DNA from: Prochlorococcus sp. AG-347-K20
GTDB lineage: Bacteria; Cyanobacteriota; Cyanobacteriia; PCC-6307; Cyanobiaceae
DNA length: 64,000 nucleotides
Direction of reading: 5' to 3'
Assembly (NCBI GenBank): GCA_003281315.1
Contig: QCCH01000002.1
Span: forward strand, 1 to 64,000
In this document: positions 1 through 9,515 of the stretch, in pieces
How the letters are laid out: every line of letters starts with the position of its first letter
How positions within the stretch are numbered: position 1 is the first letter of the stretch
Made by a program: the position numbers and the translations under genes
Notes under the pieces: model-generated
What the model was told of the DNA's origin: nothing
Database searches by the model: none
The model's input: only the letters and a program-made list of their open reading frames with translations

Positions 1-1
1 A

Positions 2-1777
2 AAAAATCCTAAAAGACTTTTTAAAAGACTTTGGCAAACACTCATACCTATTTTTGCTTATATCTTCTCCGTTGGATGGGATAAATTAACTGGAAGATTG
101 AAAAATGAAGCTCAAGCAAGATTTAGAGCAAGAGAATTAACAAATTTGTTAGTTGAACTAGGACCCGCATTTGTTAAAGCAGGCCAAGCTTTATCAACAA
201 GACCAGATATAATTCCAGGGATTCTTTTAGAAGAACTATCTGAATTACAAGATCAACTCCCTGGGTTTGATGGAGATAAAGCTATGGAATTGATAGAAGA
301 AGATTTAGGGTCCAAAATAGATGAGATTTTTTTAGAAATTGATAAAGAACCAATTTCCGCTGCTTCTCTAGGACAAGTGCATAAAGCTAAATTAAAAAAT
401 GAAGAGGTCGTTGCAATAAAAGTACAAAGGCCAGGTTTAAGAGAACAAATAACTTTAGATCTTTACATAGTGAGAAATATTGCTTATTGGCTAAAAAACA
501 ATATCGGATTAATAAGAAGTGATCTAGTTGCTTTGATTGATGAATTAGGCAAGAGAGTTTTTGAAGAGATGGATTATTTAAATGAAGCTTCAAATGCAGA
601 AAAATTTAGAAATATGCACAAACATAACAAAATGATTGCCGTACCAAAAATTTATCCAGAAATAACTTCAAGAAGAGTTTTAGCAATGGAATGGATAGAC
701 GGTACAAAATTAACAAATTTAGAAGACGTAAAAAAATTAGGAATTAACCCTGATGAAATGATTGATATAGGGGTACAGTGCAGTTTAGAACAGCTTTTAG
801 AACATGGTTTTTTTCATGCAGACCCACATCCAGGTAATTTATTAGCCTTAGAAGATGGAAGATTATGTTATCTTGATTTTGGAATGATGAGCGAGGTTTC
901 TAGAGAATCTAGATCAGGATTAATTCAAGCAGTAGTACATTTAGTAAATAAAAACTTCGATAAATTGTCTCAAGATTTCGTAAAATTGGGATTTTTATCA
1001 GAGGAAGTTAATCTTGAACCCATTGTTCCAGCATTTCAAGATGTTTTCGTTAACGCTGTTGAACAAGGAGTTTCAAAAATGGATTTCAAAAGCGTTACAG
1101 ACGATATGTCTGGTGTTATGTATAAATTCCCTTTCAAACTACCTCCATATTATGCACTTATAATTAGGTCATTGCTTACATTAGAAGGAATAGCTTTAAG
1201 CGTAGATCCGAACTTCAAAATATTAGGCGCAGCTTATCCATATTTTGCAAGAAGATTAATGGAAGATCCTGATCCACAATTAAGAGAAAGTCTTAAAGAA
1301 ATGCTTTTTGATAATAAAAAATTTAAATGGGACCGTTTAGAAGATTTGCTATCTAACGCTGCAAAGCAAACAAATCTCGATTTAGAAAAACTTTTAGACG
1401 AAGTTGTAAATCTTCTATTTTCTCCTAATGGAGGATTTCTTAGAAATGAGATAGTTGAAGGTTTTACAAATCAAATAGATTTACTTAGTCTAAAAATATT
1501 GAAAAGTTTGAATAACTATCTTCCACAATCAATTAAATTAAATACTATTGAGGAAAATAACAGCTTAAGTGACCTTATAATGTATGTAGAGCCATTGAGA
1601 AACTTTTTAGAAATTTTACAAAAAGTACCAGGCTATTCAATTGACATTTTTCTCAAAAGAGTTCCCAGGCTCATAAATGAGCCTTACACAAAAGAAATGG
1701 GTATAACAATTGCGAAAAAGGTAACTGAAAAAGGAGTTGTAAGACTTGTTAAGATTGCCGCTGGTGCAAATATCTAA
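2..1777 (+). CDS. ABC1/AarF/UbiB-family atypical kinase (5' end outside window)
   Basis: Member of the ABC1 (AarF/UbiB/COQ8) atypical kinase family, linked in bacteria and plastids to quinone or prenyl-lipid metabolism. The frame is open to the window edge upstream of the TTG at 98, so the true start is missing. Counting from that TTG: the family KxGQ motif is at residues 27-30, the alanine-rich loop AASLGQV at 88-94, the ATP-site lysine in VAIKVQRPG at 108, the catalytic HADPHPGN at 240-247 and the metal-binding DFG at 260-262. The C-terminal 250 residues are family-typical and have no motif I can assign. The next gene begins directly after the stop codon, suggesting co-transcription. The family is certain; the substrate is unknown. 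Confidence 0.9.
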   Translation, partial: KNPKRLFKRLWQTLIPIFAYIFSVGWDKLTGRLKNEAQARFRARELTNLLVELGPAFVKAGQALSTRPDIIPGILLEELSELQDQLPGFDGDKAMELIEEDLGSKIDEIFLEIDKEPISAASLGQVHKAKLKNEEVVAIKVQRPGLREQITLDLYIVRNIAYWLKNNIGLIRSDLVALIDELGKRVFEEMDYLNEASNAEKFRNMHKHNKMIAVPKIYPEITSRRVLAMEWIDGTKLTNLEDVKKLGINPDEMIDIGVQCSLEQLLEHGFFHADPHPGNLLALEDGRLCYLDFGMMSEVSRESRSGLIQAVVHLVNKNFDKLSQDFVKLGFLSEEVNLEPIVPAFQDVFVNAVEQGVSKMDFKSVTDDMSGVMYKFPFKLPPYYALIIRSLLTLEGIALSVDPNFKILGAAYPYFARRLMEDPDPQLRESLKEMLFDNKKFKWDRLEDLLSNAAKQTNLDLEKLLDEVVNLLFSPNGGFLRNEIVEGFTNQIDLLSLKILKSLNNYLPQSIKLNTIEENNSLSDLIMYVEPLRNFLEILQKVPGYSIDIFLKRVPRLINEPYTKEMGITIAKKVTEKGVVRLVKIAAGANI

Positions 1778-2350
1778 ATGAAGTCTAGTAAATTTTTAAT
1801 ATTTAAAATATTTTTTCTTCTAGTAATTTATCCATTATTTTTTAATCTTCCAAAAGCTAATGCTGCTGAAGAAATTAAAATCACTTATAGCATATTCTCA
1901 AGAACAATTAAAGTAGACTCTTTAAAAACTTTTGCTAAAAAAGGTAAATCAACAAAAAAATTAAAAAAAATTTTAGAAGCAACCGGGTCTCCCGATAAAG
2001 AAATTAAAGCAGTTTTAAATAAAGATTTTGAAATTCCTATTACAATAGCAAGCAAATTAGTCTATTCTGAAGTAGGAAATGTTTTTTTAACAAGACTTTC
2101 ATCTATTATCCACCCACCCAGAGCTAATGATGAAAGAACAGGTATGTTGGCACTTAGGGCAAGCGTAATTCAAGGAATTAATCTAGGAAATGGAAAAATA
2201 AATCTGGTAAATTTTTTTGAAGCATACCCAACTAAAACTGTAATTTTAGATGTCAGCGCTTTGAGCAAAGTTATGAATAAAGTAGAATCTATTTCAGAAT
2301 TATTAACCTTTTTCGCCAATTCTCCTCTAGAAAAAATCAAAACAGATTAA
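1778..2350 (+). CDS. DUF1400 secreted protein
   Basis: A 190-residue protein with a clear N-terminal signal peptide: basic MKSSK, a hydrophobic stretch at residues 6-22, and a likely cleavage site at ANA-A near 29-30. The mature part resembles the cyanobacterial DUF1400 domain, which elsewhere often precedes an alpha/beta hydrolase domain. Here no hydrolase domain follows, and no GxSxG motif is seen. The ATG abuts the stop codon of the upstream ABC1 kinase, and thrC follows after 6 bases, so the three genes may form an operon. It is probably exported to the periplasm or thylakoid lumen. The function is unknown; the domain assignment is from memory of the family pattern. Confidence 0.75.
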   Translation: MKSSKFLIFKIFFLLVIYPLFFNLPKANAAEEIKITYSIFSRTIKVDSLKTFAKKGKSTKKLKKILEATGSPDKEIKAVLNKDFEIPITIASKLVYSEVGNVFLTRLSSIIHPPRANDERTGMLALRASVIQGINLGNGKINLVNFFEAYPTKTVILDVSALSKVMNKVESISELLTFFANSPLEKIKTD

Positions 2351-2356
2351 ACAACC

Positions 2357-3460
2357 ATGGTGTTATTAAATAAAATCAAAAATAAACTGCGTATTAACTA
2401 CAGAAAAAAAAGATGGCCAGGTCTAATAGAAGCTTATAAACAATATCTCCCAGTTACAAAGAAAACTCCTATTATTTCCCTCAATGAAGGAAATACACCA
2501 TTAATTTTAAGCGAGTCAATTAGCAACTTAATTGGCAATGGAACAAAGGTTTTTTTAAAATATGATGGCCTTAATCCAACAGGGTCTTTTAAAGATCGTG
2601 GTATGACTATGGCAATTAGCAAAGCAAAAGAAGAAGGCCGTGAAGCAGTAATTTGTGCAAGTACTGGAAACACTTCTGCAGCTGCTGCTGCATATGCTTC
2701 TAGAGGAGGATTAAAACCTTATGTTTTAATCCCAGAAGGATTTGTTGCACAAGGAAAGCTTGCTCAAGCATTAATGTATGGCGCTGAAATAATATCTATT
2801 AATGGAAACTTTGATAAGGCACTTGAAATAGTTAGAGATTTATCTTCAGAACATCCTGTAGAACTTGTTAACTCAGTTAATCCATATCGAATTCAAGGAC
2901 AAAAGACAGCAGCTTTTGAAATAGTTGATGACTTAGGTATGGCTCCTGATTGGCTTTGTATTCCAATGGGCAATGCAGGAAATATAACCGCTTATTGGAT
3001 GGGATTTAAAGAATATTCAAAAATAAAAAGAAATTTGAAATTACCGATTATGATGGGTTTTCAATCTGAAGGATCTGCTCCATTAGTCAAAAACATAATA
3101 GTTAAAGATCCAGAAACAATTGCAACTGCAATAAGAATTGGGAATCCTGTAAACAGAGAAAAAGCAAAAAAAGTAAGAAAAGAGAGCAAAGGAGACTTTC
3201 ATTCAGTTACAGATGAAGAAATAATCAATGCTTATAAAATCCTTGCCAAAGAGGGAGTCTTTTGTGAACCCGCCAGTGCAGCGTCAGTCGCTGGACTGAT
3301 TAAAAATAAAAATCGAATTCAGAAAGAATCCACTATTGTTTGTGTCCTTACCGGAAATGGCTTAAAAGATCCTGATTGCGCGATAAAAAACAACGATGCT
3401 ATTTTCAAGAAAAATATTGAACCTTCATTAAAAAATATAACTAAAATCTTAGGATATTAA
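2357..3460 (+). CDS. thrC: Threonine synthase
   Basis: PLP-dependent threonine synthase (O-phosphohomoserine to threonine), 367 residues, the short class found in cyanobacteria and Bacillus. The PLP lysine is K79 in GSFKDRGM. The phosphate-binding loop follows in [14 protein letters not shown], and the C-terminal LTGNGLKDP matches the family. The ATG at 2357 is the only sensible start, since the preceding gene ends at 2350. The gene is transcribed toward the probable replication origin and is the last gene before the 334-base gap. Confidence 0.95.
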   Translation: MVLLNKIKNKLRINYRKKRWPGLIEAYKQYLPVTKKTPIISLNEGNTPLILSESISNLIGNGTKVFLKYDGLNPTGSFKDRGMTMAISKAKEEGREAVICASTGNTSAAAAAYASRGGLKPYVLIPEGFVAQGKLAQALMYGAEIISINGNFDKALEIVRDLSSEHPVELVNSVNPYRIQGQKTAAFEIVDDLGMAPDWLCIPMGNAGNITAYWMGFKEYSKIKRNLKLPIMMGFQSEGSAPLVKNIIVKDPETIATAIRIGNPVNREKAKKVRKESKGDFHSVTDEEIINAYKILAKEGVFCEPASAASVAGLIKNKNRIQKESTIVCVLTGNGLKDPDCAIKNNDAIFKKNIEPSLKNITKILGY

Positions 3461-3794
3461 AATCCAAATAAAATAGTGTCTGTGGAATGAAGGTAAAAAC
3501 AAACATCATTTGTTGAAAAATACATAATAAGTAATTCTATTTGTTGAATATTTTTTGCTTTATTCGAAAAATTTAAATTTATTCAACACATGAAATTTTT
3601 TTTCCACATTTTTTTATGCTTGTAAACTATTTAGAAAAGCTATTTAATTAAAGAATTCCACAGTTCCCACAAGAACTACTACTATTAAATTATTTATTTT
3701 ATTATTAATTTTTATATTAATGAAAGCAAAAAATTAATTTATTGAATTTAATTTACGAAAAAAGTATATTGTATTTGTAAAAAAGTTCCAAATT
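3461..3794. other. oriC: Probable replication origin (oriC) upstream of dnaN
   Basis: A 334-base gap with no plausible gene, unusually long for this genome. It contains several 9-mers close to the cyanobacterial DnaA box TTTTCCACA: an exact copy at 3600-3608, AATTCCACA at 3654-3662, CATTCCACA on the minus strand at 3481-3489, and TTTTCAACA on the minus strand at 3511-3519. The inverted pair TGTTGAATA (3542-3550) and TATTCAACA (3580-3588) also lies here. An almost pure A/T stretch at about 3685-3755 could be the unwinding element. Position next to dnaN agrees with where marine picocyanobacterial origins are placed. This is an inference from motifs and position. Confidence 0.6.
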
Positions 3795-4955
3795 ATGATG
3801 GAAATTATTTGTAATCAAAATGAGTTAAATAATGCTATACAACTAGTGAGCAAAGCAGTTGCTTCAAGACCAACGCATCCAATTCTTGCAAATATACTTT
3901 TAACTGCTGACGAAGGAACTAATAAAATTAGCATGACAGGATTTGATCTTAATTTAGGAATTCAAACCTCTTTCGATGGAACTGTCAAAAATAGTGGAGC
4001 TATTACTATTCCTTCAAAACTTTTATCCGAAATAGTAAACAAACTTCCTAATGAAACTCCTGTTTCTTTAGAAGTTGAAGAGAATTCAGATAATATCTTA
4101 ATTAAAAGTGATAGAGGTTCTTTTAATCTTAAAGGGATACCCTCTGATGAATATCCTAATTTACCATTTGTTGAAAGTGGTACTTCTTTGAATATTGATC
4201 CTAGTTCTTTTTTAAAGGCTTTAAAATCTACTATTTTTGCTAGTAGTAATGATGATTCAAAACTATTACTCACAGGCGTTAATTTCACATTTAAATCAAA
4301 TTATTTAGAGTCTGCTTCTACGGATGGTCATAGATTGGCTGTTGCTTTAATTGGTAATGAAGAACATATAGAAAATAGAGAAAACTTATCTTCAGATGAT
4401 GGAGATTTATCAGTTACTATTCCAACTAGATCATTAAGAGAAATTGAAAAACTAGTATCTTTGAGAAGTTTAGAAAATTCAATAAAGCTTTTTTATGATA
4501 AAGGTCAAGTAGTATTTATTTCTTCTAATCAAATAATTACTACAAGAACTCTAGAAGGTAATTATCCTAATTATTCGCAATTAATTCCTGATTCTTTTTC
4601 TAAAATTCTGAATTTTAATACAAAAAAATTAATTAATGCATTAGAGAGGATTGCTGTTTTAGCTGATCAGCAAAGTAGTGTTGTAAAGATTAAATTAGAT
4701 AATACAGATTTAGCTTCAATCAGCGCAGATGCCCAGGATATTGGAAATGCAAATGAATCAATACCTGTTTCTTACTCTGGAGAAAATTTTGATATTGCAT
4801 TTAACGTAAGATATCTGTTAGAGGGCTTAAAAGTTATTGCTTCAGAAAATGTACTTTTAAAGTGTAATATTGCAACTACCCCAGCTGTTTTTGTGCCAGA
4901 AGATAATCTTAATTCTTTTACTTATTTAGTTATGCCTGTCCAGGTTCGTTCTTAA
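3795..4955 (+). CDS. dnaN: DNA polymerase III beta subunit (sliding clamp)
   Basis: The beta clamp that tethers DNA polymerase III to DNA, 386 residues, the normal length for three tandem clamp domains. The C-terminus ends in the characteristic YLVMPVQVRS. The start has two consecutive ATG codons (3795 and 3798); the second would give MEIICNQ, the usual N-terminus, so 3798 is equally possible. It lies directly after the probable origin. The next gene starts one base after its stop codon. Confidence 0.96.
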   Translation: MMEIICNQNELNNAIQLVSKAVASRPTHPILANILLTADEGTNKISMTGFDLNLGIQTSFDGTVKNSGAITIPSKLLSEIVNKLPNETPVSLEVEENSDNILIKSDRGSFNLKGIPSDEYPNLPFVESGTSLNIDPSSFLKALKSTIFASSNDDSKLLLTGVNFTFKSNYLESASTDGHRLAVALIGNEEHIENRENLSSDDGDLSVTIPTRSLREIEKLVSLRSLENSIKLFYDKGQVVFISSNQIITTRTLEGNYPNYSQLIPDSFSKILNFNTKKLINALERIAVLADQQSSVVKIKLDNTDLASISADAQDIGNANESIPVSYSGENFDIAFNVRYLLEGLKVIASENVLLKCNIATTPAVFVPEDNLNSFTYLVMPVQVRS

Positions 4956-4956
4956 T

Positions 4957-5664
4957 TTGAAATTACCTAAAGAAATTTTTTTAAGTGAATTACTAAATTA
5001 TAGTGTTAAGGGTAATATGGGCCTTAATTATGGAAATGGTGAAAATGTTTGGATGCATCCTCCAGTTCATCGAATTTTAGGATGGTATTCTCGTCCTTCA
5101 AATTTTGATTTAAAAAGAAATGTTTGGCGATTAAATCAAATTACTCAAATAATAGATAATGAAATTTATGTTAAAGGAGATCCAGCTATTTCTGATTTGG
5201 CAACTTTAAATAGGTTTCCAACTTTAATAGAAGCGAATCTGATAAATATCAATGGATCAAAAATAGGAGTTATAGCAGATTTTCTATTTGACATGAAAAC
5301 CGGAAATATTAAATATTATTTAGTTTCTAGATCTAATCTTAAGATTCCAGGTTCTAGTAGATGGAAATTAAATATTGAAAATATCAATGATCAACAACCG
5401 GGATTGGTATTTTGTGATAGTAATTCTTTGGATGATTTATCTTTAATCAAATCAAGTATTAAAAATCAATTCATGCAAAAAGGAAAAAAAATTATTGATA
5501 GATTTGATGATATGAAAAATATTGCTTCTAATAGATTAGAGGAATGGCTTGAAGAAGATGAAGATATTAGCCAAAATTTAGATTTTAAACAAAAAAGTTT
5601 TTATAATGAAGATAGAACATCAATACCGTTCAGTGAAAAAAAAGAAGATGATCCTTGGATATAA
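4957..5664 (+). CDS. PRC-barrel domain protein
   Basis: A 235-residue protein that starts with TTG immediately after dnaN and ends 3 bases before purL, so it is almost certainly co-transcribed with both. Residues about 75-125 (INGSKIGVIADFLFDMKTG and following) look like a PRC-barrel. That small beta fold occurs in RimM and in photosynthetic reaction-centre H subunits. The N-terminus contains MHPPVHRILGWYSRPS, and the C-terminal 60 residues are acidic and probably disordered. This gene commonly sits between dnaN and purL in marine picocyanobacteria. The precise role is unknown. Confidence 0.75.
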   Translation: MKLPKEIFLSELLNYSVKGNMGLNYGNGENVWMHPPVHRILGWYSRPSNFDLKRNVWRLNQITQIIDNEIYVKGDPAISDLATLNRFPTLIEANLININGSKIGVIADFLFDMKTGNIKYYLVSRSNLKIPGSSRWKLNIENINDQQPGLVFCDSNSLDDLSLIKSSIKNQFMQKGKKIIDRFDDMKNIASNRLEEWLEEDEDISQNLDFKQKSFYNEDRTSIPFSEKKEDDPWI

Positions 5665-5667
5665 AGA

Positions 5668-8007
5668 ATGATAAATCAAGAAAATCATGATCTTTATGAT
5701 CTTAATGAGGCATTGAAAGTTGAAAATTTAACACTTAATGATTACGAAGAAATTTGCAAAAGATTAAAGAGAAAACCTAATAGAACAGAACTAGGCATGT
5801 TTGGCGTCATGTGGTCTGAACATTGTTGTTATAGAAATTCAAAACCTTTACTATCTAAGTTTCCCACTAAAGGTAAAAATGTTTTAGTTGGACCTGGAGA
5901 AAATGCTGGAGTTATTGATGTTGGAAATAATCAAAAACTTGTTTTTAAAATAGAAAGTCATAATCATCCTTCTGCAATTGAACCCTTTCAAGGTGCAGCA
6001 ACAGGAGTAGGAGGGATTTTAAGAGATATATTTACAATGGGTGCAAGGCCAATTGCAGTATTAAATTCATTGAGATTCGGAAACCTTGATAAATCATCAA
6101 ATGTTGATTTACTGCGAGGAGTTGTATCCGGTATTGCCCATTACGGTAACTGTGTCGGAGTCCCGACTGTTGGAGGTGAAATTGACTTCGATGATAGTTA
6201 CTCTGGAAATCCTTTAGTAAATGTTATGGCTTTAGGACTTTTAGAGACTAATGAAATCGTTTGTTCTGGAGCTAAAAATATAGGATCACCAGTATTATAT
6301 GTTGGTAATACTACTGGCAGAGATGGAGTTGGTGGTGCTAGTTTTGCCAGCTCAGAATTAACTACAACCTCACTAGATGATAGACCAGCAGTTCAGGTAG
6401 GTGACCCCTTTATTGAAAAAAGTCTTATTGAAGCCTGTTTGGATGCTTTCAAATCAGGAGATGTAATTGCAGCTCAAGATATGGGTGCTGCAGGTTTAAC
6501 ATGCAGTAGTGCAGAAATGGCTGCAAATGGAAAATTAGGTATATCCATTGATTTAGATTTGGTTCCTTCTAGAGAAGATGATATGTCTCCATACCACTAT
6601 TTATTATCTGAATCGCAAGAGAGAATGTTGTTTGTTGTTAAAGAAGAAAAAATTAATGAGCTTATTGAAAAATTTAAAAAGTGGGGATTATATGCCAATG
6701 TAATTGGTCAAGTTATTGGAACTAATGAGGTAATTATTTCTCATAAAGGTAAAATTGTTGCCCAAATACCTACTTCTGCGTTGTCGGATGATACTCCTGT
6801 TAATTTTCACAACGTGATCAATAATCCACCTGATTATCTTTTAAAGAAATGGGAATGGAAAGAAAATGATTTACCTGAAATTTATGACCAAAAAATATTT
6901 TCATTGAAGGAAAATAAGAATTTTTCTTATTCAGAAATTATTTTAAAACTACTCTCTAATCCCTCAATAGCTTCTAAACAATGGATTTATAAACAATATG
7001 ACTCTCAAGTGCAAGCAAATACAGTTTTTAAACCAGGAAAATCAGATGCAGCTGTAATAAGACTAAGGGAACAAAATAAAAAAAATAAAAGTAAAGTATT
7101 TTCTGGTGTTGCAGCTTCCGTTGATTGTAATAGTAGATGGGTTGCTCTTGATCCTTTTAGAGGAACTATTGCTGCTGTCGCAGAATCCTCTAGAAATGTA
7201 AGTTGTGTTGGGGCTGAGCCAGTAGCAATTACGAATAATTTAAATTTTTCTTCTCCCGAAAAGAAAATAGGATATTGGCAACTGTCATCTTCATGCAATG
7301 CAATTACTGAAGCCTGTAAAGCTTTAGAAACTCCAGTAACAGGAGGTAATGTTTCTTTATACAATGAGTCAAAAAATAAAGATAATGTAATTACTCCCAT
7401 TAATCCTACTCCTGTTATTGGAATGGTTGGAAAAATAGATAATGTCGAAAAAGCTATAAGTAGTGAATGGAAAAATATTGATGATCAAATCTGGTTAATT
7501 GGTTCTTATAAATCAGATACAACCATTGCAGCTAGTTCTTACTTGGAATATTTTCATGGACAAATCACAGGACGGCCTCCAAAAATAGATTTGCTCGATG
7601 AAAAGTTTTGTCAGAGTTTTTTAAGAAATGCTATTTCAAAAAGTTTTGTAGTTTCTTCTCATGATATCAGCGATGGCGGTTTAGCTATAGCGTTAGCAGA
7701 GTCTTGTATTTTGTCCGGAAAAGGTGCAAAGATAGAATTAAAGAAAGATTTAATTAGAGATGATAATTTATTGTTTGCAGAAGGAGGTTCTAGAATTATT
7801 TTTTCAATTAGCAAAATGAAACAAAATGAATGGCTTAATTATTTAAATCAAAATCAAATAAATTTACCATCAAGTGTTTATGTAAAAAAAATAGGAAATG
7901 TATCGTCTGAAACGCTTAATATAAAAATTCAAGATGAAAATATTTGCAATATTAGGGTTGAGGAATTATCCGAAAAATTTAATAATAGTATTTCAGGTTA
8001 CTTTTAA
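5668..8007 (+). CDS. purL: Phosphoribosylformylglycinamidine synthase subunit PurL
   Basis: Catalyses the fourth step of purine synthesis (FGAR to FGAM), together with the PurQ glutaminase and PurS, which are not in this window. At 779 residues it is the small, B. subtilis-type PurL. Visible family segments are MWSEHCCYRNSKPLL near the N-terminus, the metal/ATP segment KIESHNHPSAIEPFQGAATG, and a second AIRS-like half with SHDISDGGLAIALAES. It lies in a dnaN - PRC - purL - purF run on one strand, with purF starting 47 bases downstream. Confidence 0.96.
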   Translation: MINQENHDLYDLNEALKVENLTLNDYEEICKRLKRKPNRTELGMFGVMWSEHCCYRNSKPLLSKFPTKGKNVLVGPGENAGVIDVGNNQKLVFKIESHNHPSAIEPFQGAATGVGGILRDIFTMGARPIAVLNSLRFGNLDKSSNVDLLRGVVSGIAHYGNCVGVPTVGGEIDFDDSYSGNPLVNVMALGLLETNEIVCSGAKNIGSPVLYVGNTTGRDGVGGASFASSELTTTSLDDRPAVQVGDPFIEKSLIEACLDAFKSGDVIAAQDMGAAGLTCSSAEMAANGKLGISIDLDLVPSREDDMSPYHYLLSESQERMLFVVKEEKINELIEKFKKWGLYANVIGQVIGTNEVIISHKGKIVAQIPTSALSDDTPVNFHNVINNPPDYLLKKWEWKENDLPEIYDQKIFSLKENKNFSYSEIILKLLSNPSIASKQWIYKQYDSQVQANTVFKPGKSDAAVIRLREQNKKNKSKVFSGVAASVDCNSRWVALDPFRGTIAAVAESSRNVSCVGAEPVAITNNLNFSSPEKKIGYWQLSSSCNAITEACKALETPVTGGNVSLYNESKNKDNVITPINPTPVIGMVGKIDNVEKAISSEWKNIDDQIWLIGSYKSDTTIAASSYLEYFHGQITGRPPKIDLLDEKFCQSFLRNAISKSFVVSSHDISDGGLAIALAESCILSGKGAKIELKKDLIRDDNLLFAEGGSRIIFSISKMKQNEWLNYLNQNQINLPSSVYVKKIGNVSSETLNIKIQDENICNIRVEELSEKFNNSISGYF

Positions 8008-8054
8008 ATATGAAAAATATTTCTCAACTATTAATCTTTTTAAGATATTAAATT

Positions 8055-9515
8055 ATGTGCGGAATAGTTGGAATCGTTTCTTCAGATGATGTAAATCAAC
8101 AAATTTACGATAGTCTTTTGCTTTTGCAGCACAGAGGTCAAGATTCAACAGGAATAGCCACAATGGAAAATACTGTTTTTCATATACATAAGGCTAAAGG
8201 TCAGGTTAATACTGCTTATAGAACGAGAGATATGAGGAATTTAATCGGTAAAATTGGACTAGGTCATGTTAGGTATGCAACAAAGGGATCAGCAGAAAGT
8301 GTAGAAGAAGCACAGCCTTTTTACGTTAATGCTCCCTATGGAATCGTTTTGATACATAATGGAAATTTGACTAATACCAGAGATTTAGAAAAACAATTAT
8401 TTAATATTGACAAGCGACATACAAATTCCTCAAGTGATACTGAAATGTTGTTAAATGTATTTGCGACAGAATTACAAGAACAAATTAATAATCAAGAATT
8501 AGAACCTGATATTATTTTTAATGCGGTCAAATCTTTACATAAAAGAATTCAGGGATCATATGCTTCAATCGCATTAATTTCTGGACATGGTTTATTAGCA
8601 TTCAGAGATCCTTTCGGCATAAGGCCCTTAGTTATAGGAAAAAGACTTTCATTAAGCACAAAAAAAGAAGAGTGGATGGTTGCTAGTGAATCTCTAGTGC
8701 TTGAGAATAACGATTATCAAGTAGTGAGAGATGTAGATCCTGGAGAAGCTATTTTTATAAATCTTAATGGGGAGTTTTTTTCTAAGCAATGTTCTGAAAA
8801 TCCAATGTTATTTCCCTGTGCTTTTGAATATGTTTATTTAGCTAGGCCAGATTCAATCATGAATGGAATTTCAGTGTATAAAGCACGTCTAAAGATGGGA
8901 GATTATCTGGCAGAAACAATAAAAGAGACAATTAATTGTGGAGATATTGATGTAGTTATGCCTATTCCTGATTCTTCTCGACCTGCAGCAATGCAAGTTG
9001 CAAGACAGTTAGGGATAGAATATAGGGAAGGCTTTTTTAAAAACAGATATGTTGGTCGAACATTCATAATGCCTGGTCAACAGAAACGTAAGAAATCTGT
9101 AAGACAGAAATTAAATGCTATGAGTGCAGAGTTTAAAAATAAAAATGTATTAATTGTTGATGACTCAATAGTAAGAGGCACTACATCAAAGGAAATTGTC
9201 CAAATGGCTAAAGATGCAGGTGCAAATAAAGTTTATTTTACATCAGCTGCTCCTCCAGTTCGTTATCCTCATGTTTATGGAATTAATATGCCTAAAAGAG
9301 ATGAATTAATAGCTTACGATAGAACAATAAGTGAAATTGCTGATCATCTTGAAATTGATAATCTTGTTTATCAAAGTGTTCAAAGTTTGCGAAAATCTAT
9401 AATAAGTGATTCCCCTATTAAAGATTTGGAGATGAGTTGCTTTACTGGCTCTTATGTAACGGGAACAGTAAATCAAGAGTACTTAAATTGGGTTGAAAAT
9501 GAATATAAATCCTAG
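8055..9515 (+). CDS. purF: Amidophosphoribosyltransferase
   Basis: The first committed enzyme of purine synthesis (PRPP plus glutamine to phosphoribosylamine), 486 residues. The glutaminase nucleophile is Cys2, exposed once Met1 is removed ([10 protein letters not shown]), so there is no longer propeptide. The PRPP-binding loop is [13 protein letters not shown]. Cysteines such as FPCAFEY and EMSCFTG fall where the Fe-S type enzymes have ligands. The stop codon overlaps that of the convergent topoisomerase gene in the palindrome CTAG at 9512-9515. Confidence 0.96.
   Translation: MCGIVGIVSSDDVNQQIYDSLLLLQHRGQDSTGIATMENTVFHIHKAKGQVNTAYRTRDMRNLIGKIGLGHVRYATKGSAESVEEAQPFYVNAPYGIVLIHNGNLTNTRDLEKQLFNIDKRHTNSSSDTEMLLNVFATELQEQINNQELEPDIIFNAVKSLHKRIQGSYASIALISGHGLLAFRDPFGIRPLVIGKRLSLSTKKEEWMVASESLVLENNDYQVVRDVDPGEAIFINLNGEFFSKQCSENPMLFPCAFEYVYLARPDSIMNGISVYKARLKMGDYLAETIKETINCGDIDVVMPIPDSSRPAAMQVARQLGIEYREGFFKNRYVGRTFIMPGQQKRKKSVRQKLNAMSAEFKNKNVLIVDDSIVRGTTSKEIVQMAKDAGANKVYFTSAAPPVRYPHVYGINMPKRDELIAYDRTISEIADHLEIDNLVYQSVQSLRKSIISDSPIKDLEMSCFTGSYVTGTVNQEYLNWVENEYKS

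Noticed and set aside
7005-7400. 131-residue minus-strand frame inside purL
   Set aside because: Antisense to well-conserved purL; the composition is a mirror of purL codons.
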